Below, one piece after another: positions 23,635-31,884 of a stretch of DNA of 33,870 nt (its first letter is position 1; every line of letters starts with the position of its first letter). The DNA comes from Saccharicrinis sp. UBA6048. GTDB taxonomy: Bacteria; Bacteroidota; Bacteroidia; Bacteroidales; Marinilabiliaceae. The stretch is taken from positions 1 to 33,870 of the forward strand of contig DIYS01000265.1 in the NCBI GenBank assembly GCA_002429115.1, written 5' to 3'. The translations under genes and the position numbers were made by a program. The notes under the pieces are model-generated. The model did not search any database, was not told the origin of the DNA, and worked only from the letters and a program-made list of their open reading frames with translations.

Positions 23635-24543
23635 TTAATCTAATTTGTATGGTGTTGCCTGGTAAACGTAATAGTTCAACCAGTTGGAATAGAGTAAGCT
23701 GGCATGGCTTCGCCAGAGTACCATTGGCTCCTTACTGGTGTCATTATTAGGAAAATAATTTTCAGGAATGGCAATGTCTAATCCTTTGGCCAGATCACGA
23801 TCGTATTCCTCTCTCAAAGTAGTGGCATCGTATTCAGAATGACCAGTTACAAAAATGTGCTTTTTGTCTTTTGACATCACCATATACACTCCGGCTTTTT
23901 CTGATTTCGATAGCAAAATTAAGTCTGGGTGATCAGTTATTTCCTGTTCTTTAATCTCCGTATAGCGCGAGTGTGGTGCATGAAACAAATCGTTAAACCC
24001 TCTCATGAGCGGTTCTTCCGGTTCCTTTACAGTATGCTGAAAGATGCCAAACATCTTTTGTGATAACTCATGCTTCTTTATACCAAAATGATGATACAAG
24101 CCAGCCTGGGCGCCCCAGCAAATATGAAATGTGCTGGTTACATTTGTCTTGCTCCAATCCATTATCTCAGTCAGCTCTGGCCAGTAATTGACCTCTTCAA
24201 AATCAATGAGCTCTACAGGTGCACCGGTAATAATCATGCCATCGTATTTGTGATTTCTTACTTCATCAAATACTTTATAGAATGAAAATAAATGCTCGCG
24301 CGGCGTATTTTTTGAGATATGACTGGAGGTCATTAAAAAATCAACCTCTACCTGCAAAGGGCTATTTGATAATGAACGTAATAAATGAGTTTCAGTGGCT
24401 ATTTTTAAAGGCATCAGGTTTAAGATTAATATCTTAAGCGGTCTGATGTCCTGATGTAAAGCACGTGTCTCGCTAATTACGAATACGTTCTCATTTTCCA
24501 GCACATGACGTGCAGGCAACGCATCTGGTATTTTAATTGGCAT
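23635..24543 (-). CDS. metA: Homoserine O-acyltransferase MetA, predicted acetyl-CoA specific
   Basis: A 302-aa methionine-pathway enzyme that acylates homoserine. The catalytic residues are at the standard positions: Cys142 (HICWGAQ), His235 and Glu237 (GHSEYD). The acyl-CoA specificity residue 111 is Glu (ITGAPVE). In characterised family members Glu111 goes with acetyl-CoA and Gly111 with succinyl-CoA, so homoserine O-acetyltransferase is predicted despite the family name. Numbering from the annotated Met matches E. coli exactly. It is downstream of a TetR gene on the same strand (41-base gap) and upstream of a HAD phosphatase (7-base gap). No TAnnTTTG box is in the short gap. Confidence 0.95.
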   Translation of the reverse strand: MPIKIPDALPARHVLENENVFVISETRALHQDIRPLKILILNLMPLKIATETHLLRSLSNSPLQVEVDFLMTSSHISKNTPREHLFSFYKVFDEVRNHKYDGMIITGAPVELIDFEEVNYWPELTEIMDWSKTNVTSTFHICWGAQAGLYHHFGIKKHELSQKMFGIFQHTVKEPEEPLMRGFNDLFHAPHSRYTEIKEQEITDHPDLILLSKSEKAGVYMVMSKDKKHIFVTGHSEYDATTLREEYDRDLAKGLDIAIPENYFPNNDTSKEPMVLWRSHASLLYSNWLNYYVYQATPYKLD

Positions 24544-24584
24544 ATATGGTTTGTTGTGTGGTGGTTAATGTTTTGCAATTATGG

Positions 24585-25196
24585 TTATCGCTTTACTAAA
24601 CCATAGAATAAAATGTTCAGAATGTTTTCAATCTGTACCTTAAAATCATCAAAGTTATCCATTGTTTTAAAAAGCGGACCTTCCAGACCTTTTAAAGCGA
24701 TGGCAAGAGCAACAGCAGCCATTGGCACATTTTTAACCTGAAAGCTATCGTCTTTTTGTCCCTCCTCAAGCATGCGGGTCAGTAGTTCAGCTTCTTCAGC
24801 TTCGCCTTTACCACGCAATTTGTCAAAAAAGTCATAAACACCTAAAGAATCATCCTGTAGTACTTTCATGTAATTCTCAAGCGTGTGAATGGTTTTCATC
24901 CTGGTAATTACATATTCTTTCAGTTTGTCTTTTGGCGATAAATCCGACTCTACAACCTTATTTAACTCATTAAATAAAACATCTTTTTCAAGTTCTATTA
25001 CTGCCTGGAATATTTCTTCCTTATTCTTAAAGTAATAGTATAGTGAACTTTTCCCCTTGCGAAGCGCCAAAGCAATATCTTCCATTGTTGTTTTTTTGTA
25101 GCCAAACTTGGCAAACAGTTCCCTGGCAGCTTCAATAATCCCAACTCTCATCCCATCACTATTAGTTTCTGATGGATAAGCAATACCTAGTGTCAT
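24585..25196 (-). CDS. TetR/AcrR-family transcriptional regulator
   Basis: A 203-aa dimeric repressor-type protein. The N-terminal helix-turn-helix is clear: IIEAARELFAKFGYKKTTME, then DIALALRKGKSSLYYYFKNK EEIF. The C-terminal 140 residues form a helical ligand-binding domain without a named subfamily. It is preceded by its own TAnnTTTG box. The downstream neighbours metA and a HAD phosphatase are on the same strand and may be in its transcript, but a direct target cannot be read. Confidence 0.93.
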   Translation of the reverse strand: MTLGIAYPSETNSDGMRVGIIEAARELFAKFGYKKTTMEDIALALRKGKSSLYYYFKNKEEIFQAVIELEKDVLFNELNKVVESDLSPKDKLKEYVITRMKTIHTLENYMKVLQDDSLGVYDFFDKLRGKGEAEEAELLTRMLEEGQKDDSFQVKNVPMAAVALAIALKGLEGPLFKTMDNFDDFKVQIENILNILFYGLVKR

Positions 25197-25227
25197 CCCG
25201 ATAATGTTAGTTAATAATTAGTCTTTG

Positions 25228-25235
25228 CAAACATA
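25228..25235 (-). promoter_or_regulatory. Bacteroidota -7 box for the TetR gene
   Basis: TATGTTTG on the minus strand is an exact TAnnTTTG match, about 31 bases before the ATG at 25196. Confidence 0.5.
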
Positions 25236-25328
25236 GTAATTGTTTAATCGAATTTAAAACAAAAAAAGTCAAAGTCCAAAAATCGAACGTCTTAATATCA
25301 GTATATCAGTCACATGTTAATTGCAGAA

Positions 25329-27500
25329 TTATTTGTTCGAATCGATTTGGCCATCTGCTAAAGCGAAATCCAACTGCTTTCGTTCCAGGTTTGCATTGGC
25401 AATTACAATCTTCAATTGATCACCTAATTGATAACTACGGTTGTACTTACGACCAATTAAACAGTAATTATCCTCGTCAAAATGATAGTAATCGTCATCC
25501 AGGTCACGAATTGGAATCATACCTTCACATTTGTTTTCGTTTATTTCCACATAAAGTCCCCATTCAGTAACACCAGATACAACACCATCAAACTCCTGAC
25601 CAATATGTTCTTTCATGAATTCTACCTGCTTGTACTTAATTGAAGCCCTTTCGGCATCAGCTGCACGTTGTTCCATATCCGAGCTGTGTTCACACATCTC
25701 TTCGTAGGTTTCCTCATTGACCGATCGGCCACCATCCAGGTACCGCTGTAATAAACGATGCACCATCATATCAGGATATCGGCGGATAGGAGAGGTGAAG
25801 TGGGTGTAGTGCTTGAATGCGAGTCCGTAATGACCAATGTTATGCGTTGAATAAACTGCTTTTGCCATGGTTCGGATAGCAAGTGTTTCAATCATGTTTT
25901 GTTCACTTTTACCCTGCACCTCAGTAAGCAATCGGTTTAAGGATGAACTAATTGTTTCGGCTCCTTTAGGCAATGCCTCATATCCAAATTTACGTACAAA
26001 CGTGGCAAATGAATCAAACTTATCCGGGTTAGGTACATCATGAATACGATAAACAAAGGTTTTAGCATGTCCGCGTCGTCCTTTGTCCATTTCTTTTTTG
26101 CCAATTAACTGGGCCACCTTTTTATTGGCCAACAGCATAAATTCTTCAATCAACTTATTGGCATCTTTCGGCTCTTTAAAATAAACGCTTAGAGGCTTGC
26201 CATCTTCATCAATGTTAAAACGTACCTCAGTTCGTTCGAAGCCAACTGAACCCGTTCTGAAGCGTTCATCACGAAGTTGTTTGGCTAATTTATCAAGAGT
26301 AAGTATCTCGTCAGCTAAGTCGCCTTTGCCCGATTCTATTATTTCCTGCGCTTCTTCATAAGTGAATCGCCTGTCAGAATATATAACGGTACGTCCAAAC
26401 CAGCTATTTTTGATCTCAGCCTTATCATCCATCTCAAAAACTGCAGAAAAACACAGTTTTTCTTCATCAGGACGTAATGAGCAAATGAAATTGCTTAAAC
26501 GCTCAGGCAACATTGGCACAACGCGGTCAACAAGATAAACTGATGTGGCACGTTCATATGCTTCTTTTTCAAGTAATGTTTTCGGCTGCACATAATGGGT
26601 CACATCAGCAATGTGTACACCCACCTCCCAGTTGCCATTATCCAGCTTCTGAATCGAGAGTGCATCATCAAAATCTTTAGCATCCACCGGATCAATGGTA
26701 AATGTTGTGACCTTTCTGAAGTCGCGCCTTTTGCTGATTTCATCTTCAGAAATCTCAGCATTAATCGTTTCCGCTTCATCAATCACCTCCTGCGGATATT
26801 TATATGGCAAATTGAACTCTGCCAGAATCGCATGCATCTCAGTCTGGTTATCGCCAATATCACCTAGTACATCTATAACCTCGCCAATAGGATTTTTAGC
26901 TCTCTCCGGCCATTCAACGATCCGAGCAATGGCTTTCTGACCATCTTTTGCATCATTTAATGCTTTGCCAGGGATAAAAATATCATGGGGCATAATGCGA
27001 TCATCAACCACCAAAAAGGCCAAACCACGAGAAATCTGCATAACACCGACAAAAGTCTCACGCTTACGTTTAAGTATTTCGATGATTTCACCCTCGGGCT
27101 GGCGATTGCGACGGCGTGCGTGCATAAATACTTTCACCTGGTCGCCATGAAGGGCATGGTTCATATTATTTCGTGGGATAAAGATATCACCTCCTTCAAC
27201 ATCTTCGTCAGGAATAACAAATGCCGATCCCGAGGCAGTCATGTCAACAACTCCGGTAATGGTGGAGCCACGACTCAGTAATTTATACTTTCCGGAGGCA
27301 ACTTCATTTAAGTAGCCCGACTCGAACAGTTCGTTAAGTATAATTTGTACCTGTTGGCGTCCTGTTTTTTTCTTAACCTCCAACAAAGCCGACACCTGTT
27401 TGTAATTAAAAGTTCGTTTAGGATTATTAAAAAATAAGCCCTGTATTAATTGTCGAAGTTCGTCTTTTCTCGAAGGTTTCTTTTTCTTCTTATGTCCCAT
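25329..27500 (-). CDS. rnr: Ribonuclease R
   Basis: A 723-aa processive 3'-5' exoribonuclease of the RNB family that degrades structured RNA. The order is a basic winged-helix N-terminus, cold-shock domains (about residues 80-225), the RNB catalytic domain with TIDPVDAKDFDDALSI (Asp270, Asp276, Asp278 and Asp279 are the metal ligands), HYTHFTSPIRRYPDMMVHRL, and a C-terminal S1 domain (about residues 640-720, GVVSGVTEWGLYVEI). Length and order are normal for RNase R. A TAnnTTTG box lies upstream at 27566-27573. The gene is monocistronic as far as can be seen. Confidence 0.97.
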   Translation of the reverse strand: MGHKKKKKPSRKDELRQLIQGLFFNNPKRTFNYKQVSALLEVKKKTGRQQVQIILNELFESGYLNEVASGKYKLLSRGSTITGVVDMTASGSAFVIPDEDVEGGDIFIPRNNMNHALHGDQVKVFMHARRRNRQPEGEIIEILKRKRETFVGVMQISRGLAFLVVDDRIMPHDIFIPGKALNDAKDGQKAIARIVEWPERAKNPIGEVIDVLGDIGDNQTEMHAILAEFNLPYKYPQEVIDEAETINAEISEDEISKRRDFRKVTTFTIDPVDAKDFDDALSIQKLDNGNWEVGVHIADVTHYVQPKTLLEKEAYERATSVYLVDRVVPMLPERLSNFICSLRPDEEKLCFSAVFEMDDKAEIKNSWFGRTVIYSDRRFTYEEAQEIIESGKGDLADEILTLDKLAKQLRDERFRTGSVGFERTEVRFNIDEDGKPLSVYFKEPKDANKLIEEFMLLANKKVAQLIGKKEMDKGRRGHAKTFVYRIHDVPNPDKFDSFATFVRKFGYEALPKGAETISSSLNRLLTEVQGKSEQNMIETLAIRTMAKAVYSTHNIGHYGLAFKHYTHFTSPIRRYPDMMVHRLLQRYLDGGRSVNEETYEEMCEHSSDMEQRAADAERASIKYKQVEFMKEHIGQEFDGVVSGVTEWGLYVEINENKCEGMIPIRDLDDDYYHFDEDNYCLIGRKYNRSYQLGDQLKIVIANANLERKQLDFALADGQIDSNK

Positions 27501-27565
27501 TTGTATATATTTTTAAGGTTAAGTTCTATTGAATATTCAGTATTGTTTGAGGAAGGTATAATAGC

Positions 27566-27573
27566 CAAAGTTA
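27566..27573 (-). promoter_or_regulatory. Bacteroidota -7 box for rnr
   Basis: TAACTTTG on the minus strand is an exact TAnnTTTG match, about 65 bases before the rnr ATG. The leader has no obvious structure. Confidence 0.45.
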
Positions 27574-27703
27574 TAAAAATATTTATGCTTGAATCGATAA
27601 AAACTACTAACTAAACAATAACCTTTTAATCGAATATACAGTATAAGAAAACTCAGTTGTTTAGCAACATTTATTTTCAACAAACACCCAATTGAGTATT
27701 GAT

Positions 27704-28516
27704 ATGCGTAACATTCTGATTATAATCATCTTTTGTTTTTGCAAGACGCTAACGTCGCAAACATATGAGCTGTATAAAGGCGATACTGTCAATTACGTTG
27801 ATGTGAATAATAAAAAGCAGGGACTTTGGATTAAGTTTAATAACGAAGGTGATCAAATACTGGAGAAGGGGGCATACCTCTCTGGTCAGAAGAATGGCGT
27901 ATGGATAAGTTATTACCCAAGTGGAAATAAAAAGCACGAGATAACCTATAAAAAAGGCAAGGCCATTGGGCAAGCCCGCTTTTTTTACGAAAACGGTCTG
28001 ATATCGGAAGAAGGAATATGGCATATCGATCATTGGCAGGGCAACTATAAATTCTACAACAAATCAGGTAGTTTAGCTTACGATTGGAACTACGATGAAA
28101 CCGGGAAACGCACCGGAACACAGAAATACTATCATGATAATGGCGTGCTCAAGTATAGCGGACAGTGGGATAATGGCAAAGCAACAGGTGTGTTGAAAAT
28201 TTTTGATGATGCCGGAAAGCTGATAACCGAGCGAGTATATAACAATGGCGAATTTCAGGAAAATGTAGCGATTACCGAAAATATTACAACCAATGAAGTG
28301 GCGCCAACGCAAGTTAAAGTAGCCGCTAATCATGATGCATTTACTGGCACTGGTAATCATACGGTATACAACCTACAGGGCTTGGTCGAAAAGAGAGGCT
28401 TTTTTGTAAATGGAAAGATTTTTACTGGCAAGCACTTCTTTTATAATCAGGATAAGAAGTTAATAAAGGTGGTTCATTACCACAATGGCAATGTAAGCAA
28501 AACGGAGACCATCTAA
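27704..28516 (+). CDS. MORN-repeat (YwqK-like) exported protein
   Basis: A 270-aa protein with an N-terminal signal peptide (MRNILIIIIFCFCKTLTSQ). The rest is a chain of short MORN_2-type repeats, for example GVWISYYPSGNKKHEITYKKGK, GQARFFYENGLISEEGIW, GTQKYYHDNGVLKYSGQWDNGK. A partial set resumes at the C-terminus after a Thr/Ala-rich linker. Such proteins are often named YwqK-family antitoxins, but a toxin partner is not present here, and the signal peptide points to an envelope protein. I start it at the ATG at 27704; an in-frame TTG is at 27692. It is flanked by about 200-bp gaps and is probably monocistronic. Confidence 0.8.
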   Translation: MRNILIIIIFCFCKTLTSQTYELYKGDTVNYVDVNNKKQGLWIKFNNEGDQILEKGAYLSGQKNGVWISYYPSGNKKHEITYKKGKAIGQARFFYENGLISEEGIWHIDHWQGNYKFYNKSGSLAYDWNYDETGKRTGTQKYYHDNGVLKYSGQWDNGKATGVLKIFDDAGKLITERVYNNGEFQENVAITENITTNEVAPTQVKVAANHDAFTGTGNHTVYNLQGLVEKRGFFVNGKIFTGKHFFYNQDKKLIKVVHYHNGNVSKTETI

Positions 28517-28749
28517 TTGGTCTAAAATGGATTGTTTCAGTTCGTTAAAGCTCATGTCTAATGCTTGATTGGCCGTAATAATTCACTCAGAATACTAGTC
28601 TATTCAAATGGTCAACAGCTGCAATAACTGAATTCTTTGTAGTTTCTAAACAACTATTTACGATTAAGCTGCTATTAAAGTGCGGGATAAGCACGATAAT
28701 TTGTAATTTAGCGGCTTGTTGTATTTTATCATTTTATGTGACAAAGCGA

Positions 28750-30225
28750 ATGGATAACAAGTTGTTTATATACAATACCCTAACCAGAAAGAAAGAAGAG
28801 TTTAAGCCGATTAATCCCGAGCACGTCGGTTTGTATGTTTGTGGTCCAACCGTATATGGAGATCCACATTTGGGGCATACACGACCAGCTATAACTTTTG
28901 ATATCTTATTCAGGTACCTGAAGCATAGTGGTTACAAAGTGCGTTACGTGCGTAATATTACCGATGTTGGTCACCTTGAGAATGACGGTGATGTGGGTGA
29001 AGATAAGATAGCTAAAAAAGCCAGGCTGGAGCAGCTGGAGCCTATGGAGGTGGTTCAATTTTATACGGATCGTTACCATTCATACATGGATCTGCTGAAC
29101 GTTAAAAAGCCAAGTATTGAACCTCGTGCATCAGGCCATATCATAGAACAGCTACAGATTGTTGAAGAAATCCTTTCGAAAGGACTGGCTTATGAAAGTA
29201 ATGGTTCCGTTTATTTTGATGTTGAAAAATACAATGCCGATAACCATTATGGTGCTTTATCGGGGCGTAACATAGAAGATCTGCTAAGTACGACCCGTGA
29301 GTTGGATGGACAGAGTGAGAAAAAGAACAGTTTTGATTTTGCCTTGTGGAAGAAAGCGGCGCCGGAGCACATCATGCGTTGGCCTTCGCGTTTTAGCGAT
29401 GGATTTCCTGGCTGGCACCTGGAGTGTTCGGCAATGAGTGCCAAATATCTGGGGACTGAGTTTGACATTCATGGCGGAGGCATGGATTTACTATTCCCAC
29501 ACCACGAATGTGAAATTGCACAAAGTACTGTGGCACATGGTCATTCACCGGCGCGCTACTGGATGCATAATAACATGATTACAATCGACGGACAGAAGAT
29601 GGGTAAGTCACTGGGTAACTTCATTACATTGGAGCAGATGTTTAGCGGTGATCATGATAAGCTGCAACAGGCGTATAGCCCAATGACGGTGCGTTTTTTC
29701 ATTATGCAGGCACATTATCGCAGCACGCTTGATTTTTCTAATGAAGCATTACAGGCTTCTCAAAAAGGGATGGAGCGATTGTTAGATGCGTTTGCCAATA
29801 TGGAGAAACTGGAGGCTTCGGATAGTTCGAGTTTTAATGTTCAGGAACTTAAAGAGAAGTGCTATGCAGCTCTTAACGACGACCTGAATACACCTATATT
29901 GATTGCTCACTTGTTTGATGCTGTTAAAAGTATCAACAGCATGTTGGCCGGTAAGGCAACATTAACTTCTGATGACCTGACTATTTTGAAGCAGTTGATG
30001 CAAGATATGGTAGTTGATATTCTTGGTTTATCGGTGAATACCGAAAATTCAGCAGGTGGTAATGATGAGTTGTTGTCAGAAACGATTAATTTATTGCTGA
30101 ATTTACGAATCGAAGCCAAGGCTAATAAAGATTGGGGAACTGCCGATAAAATCAGAAATGAGCTACAGGCTTTAGGAGTGGAGATTAAAGATACAAAAGA
30201 CGGCTTCGAGTGGAGCATAAAATAA
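28750..30225 (+). CDS. cysS: Cysteinyl-tRNA synthetase
   Basis: A class I aminoacyl-tRNA synthetase charging tRNA-Cys. The conserved YVCGPTVYGDPHLGH contains the zinc-ligand Cys31 and the HIGH box as HLGH (residues 40-43). GGGMDLLFPHHECEIAQS carries further zinc ligands and KMGKSLGN is the KMSKS loop. The C-terminal DALR-type helical domain follows. The 491-aa length is normal. I prefer the ATG at 28750 to an in-frame GTG at 28738. An ATAATTTG box at 28696-28703 is a weak -7 candidate. A peptidase gene follows after 4 bases and is probably cotranscribed. Confidence 0.97.
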   Translation: MDNKLFIYNTLTRKKEEFKPINPEHVGLYVCGPTVYGDPHLGHTRPAITFDILFRYLKHSGYKVRYVRNITDVGHLENDGDVGEDKIAKKARLEQLEPMEVVQFYTDRYHSYMDLLNVKKPSIEPRASGHIIEQLQIVEEILSKGLAYESNGSVYFDVEKYNADNHYGALSGRNIEDLLSTTRELDGQSEKKNSFDFALWKKAAPEHIMRWPSRFSDGFPGWHLECSAMSAKYLGTEFDIHGGGMDLLFPHHECEIAQSTVAHGHSPARYWMHNNMITIDGQKMGKSLGNFITLEQMFSGDHDKLQQAYSPMTVRFFIMQAHYRSTLDFSNEALQASQKGMERLLDAFANMEKLEASDSSSFNVQELKEKCYAALNDDLNTPILIAHLFDAVKSINSMLAGKATLTSDDLTILKQLMQDMVVDILGLSVNTENSAGGNDELLSETINLLLNLRIEAKANKDWGTADKIRNELQALGVEIKDTKDGFEWSIK

Positions 30226-30229
30226 TACG

Positions 30230-31243
30230 ATGCAGATGACATTGAAACATACTACAGCAGGTTTGACGATATTAGTCAGCCTGCTTTTTTTTAGCTGTGA
30301 CTTTAAAAAGTCCGACAGCTCAACAACACAAACGAAGAGTGCAAAACAACGTGTGTCAACACCGGTTTTTAACAGCGATTCGGCCTATCATTATATTGAA
30401 ACACAAGTGAACTTTGGCCCACGCGTGCCGAATACAGCGGAGCATGCTGCATGTGCTGATTATTTAGCAGGTGAGTTAAAACGTTTTGGAGCAGAGGTAA
30501 TCGTTCAGGAAGCCGATTTAGTGGCTTTTGATAATACGGTGCTGAAAGCTAAAAATATTATCGGACAGTTTAACCTCGAGAATCCGAAACGCATTCTCCT
30601 TTGTGCCCATTGGGATACACGTCCGTTTGCTGATTATGACAAAGATCCGGAGAAACGAAACAGTCCGATTGATGGAGCTAATGATGGAGCAAGTGGAGTA
30701 GGCGTTCTCCTTGAAATTGCGCGTCAAATTAATATTAGTAAGCCATCAATAGGTATCGACATTATCTTTTTCGATGCCGAAGACTATGGACAGCCTGCAC
30801 ATATTGATCTGCAGGAGCAAAAAGAAGATACCTGGGCTTTAGGTTCGCAGTACTGGGGCAAGAATCCACATACGCCGGATTATCGAGCTAAGTATGGTAT
30901 TCTGTTGGATATGGTTGGGGCACCGGATGCTTATTTTTATTACGAGCAACATTCGATGACGTATCAGCCTGACTTGGTAAGACATATCTGGGATATTGCT
31001 CATGAGATTGGTTTTGGTTATCATTTCAAACATGATATGGGCGGATGGATTACCGATGATCATGTGTATGTGACTAATCTGCGGAACTTCCCATGTATTG
31101 ATATCATCCAGTATAACCCGGATTCACAATTAGGCTTTGGCGACTACTGGCATACGCACGATGATTCGATGAAGAACATCAATAAAAATACCCTGAATGC
31201 TGTTGGTCAAACGGTTTTGGAAGTGATTTATCGTGAGGTTTAA
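30230..31243 (+). CDS. M28-family metallopeptidase / glutaminyl-peptide cyclotransferase-like lipoprotein
   Basis: A 337-aa predicted lipoprotein; the signal peptide ends LLFFSC with Cys24 as the lipidated residue. The catalytic domain is M28/QC-like: LCAHWDTRPFADYD, DGANDGASGVGVLLEIA (Asp zinc ligand) and FFDAEDYGQ (acidic catalytic/zinc residues), later WITDDHVYV and DYWHTHDDS. The pattern WDTRPFAD with DDH agrees with bacterial glutaminyl cyclases, which form N-terminal pyroglutamate on exported proteins; an aminopeptidase role is the alternative. The location should be the periplasmic or outer membrane surface. It follows cysS after 4 bases, and a hairpin terminator comes after it. Confidence 0.88.
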   Translation: MQMTLKHTTAGLTILVSLLFFSCDFKKSDSSTTQTKSAKQRVSTPVFNSDSAYHYIETQVNFGPRVPNTAEHAACADYLAGELKRFGAEVIVQEADLVAFDNTVLKAKNIIGQFNLENPKRILLCAHWDTRPFADYDKDPEKRNSPIDGANDGASGVGVLLEIARQINISKPSIGIDIIFFDAEDYGQPAHIDLQEQKEDTWALGSQYWGKNPHTPDYRAKYGILLDMVGAPDAYFYYEQHSMTYQPDLVRHIWDIAHEIGFGYHFKHDMGGWITDDHVYVTNLRNFPCIDIIQYNPDSQLGFGDYWHTHDDSMKNINKNTLNAVGQTVLEVIYREV

Positions 31244-31251
31244 GCACAAGC

Positions 31252-31288
31252 ACTTCCTAAGCATCTCGAAGATGCTAAGGAAGTTTTC
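31252..31288 (+). terminator. Terminator-like hairpin after the M28 peptidase gene
   Basis: A 15-bp stem with one A-A mismatch (31252-31266 with 31270-31284), loop CGA, then TTTCAT. The weak T tract lowers confidence, but the position, 8 bases after the stop, fits the end of the cysS-peptidase unit. Confidence 0.65.
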
Positions 31289-31355
31289 ATAGAGATTACA
31301 TCATGTAAATTTTCTGTATGCATTGAGCCTTCTGTAGTAAAAAAGAAAACATTTA

Positions 31356-31408
31356 AACCACAAAGTCACAAAGAAAAAACTTGATAGCCTTAGTGGCTTA
31401 GTGGTAAA
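31356..31408. repeat. Decayed inverted repeat of the CCACAAAGTCACAAAG type
   Basis: AACCACAAAGTCACAAAG (31356-31373) and CTTAGTGGCTTAGTGGTA (about 31389-31406) form an imperfect inverted repeat. It looks related in pattern to the repeat at 5055-5144. No gene is present in this part of the 31244-31884 stretch. Confidence 0.45.
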
Positions 31409-31419
31409 TCAATAATTAT

Positions 31420-31884
31420 TAATGCGAATCAATAGTGTGTAATATGAGTTTTCAAAGAACAGTTCTTGTTTTATTGTACTATCCTAAGCCAACTGTTTTA
31501 TAACAAGGTTAGCCTTGTTATAAAAAAATATTAGTATTCACGGCTTTCTTATAAAAATGAATGTACAAAAGAGGCTGATGTTTGCGAAGTTTTTCGGTCG
31601 TATCTTAAAGAAAAACGTCAATTTTTACCCGAAAAACTGTGGCAATCTATGCGGGTAGCATTTCTAGTATTTTACTTTGATTCAAAGTTGTGAAAATGCC
31701 ATTGCTTAGGCACAGATTGCCACAAAATAACGAGACCAAAGCCTGATTGTATCCTTGATTCAATCGTTATTTTTCGCAAAGTCACCCGCCTTAGGTTTTG
31801 TAAGCAAACCTTGTAATAATATTGATTCGTTTTTATAAAAGCTGATGTAAATAAAGTACAATTTTTAACTATTGATTCGCATTA
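31420..31884. mobile_element. Candidate MITE: 465 bp with 17-bp terminal inverted repeats and TA ends
   Basis: TAATGCGAATCAATAGT at 31420-31436 is the perfect reverse complement of 31868-31884. The outermost bases are TA on both sides, as expected of a TA target duplication in the IS630/Tc1-mariner group. The interior has no ORF but several perfect inverted pairs: a 13-bp hairpin with loop TTAG (31496-31525), an 11-bp pair TGTGGCAATCT/AGATTGCCACA (31638-31648 and 31714-31724), and AAAATAACGA/TCGTTATTTT (31724-31733 and 31764-31773). There is also weak long-range similarity between the two halves. The right edge abuts the stop codon of the next gene. A transposase source is not in the window. 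Confidence 0.55.

Noticed and set aside
27704..28516. Toxin-antitoxin role for the YwqK-like MORN protein
   Set aside because: It has a signal peptide and no adjacent toxin gene; the family name is not evidence of antitoxin function.
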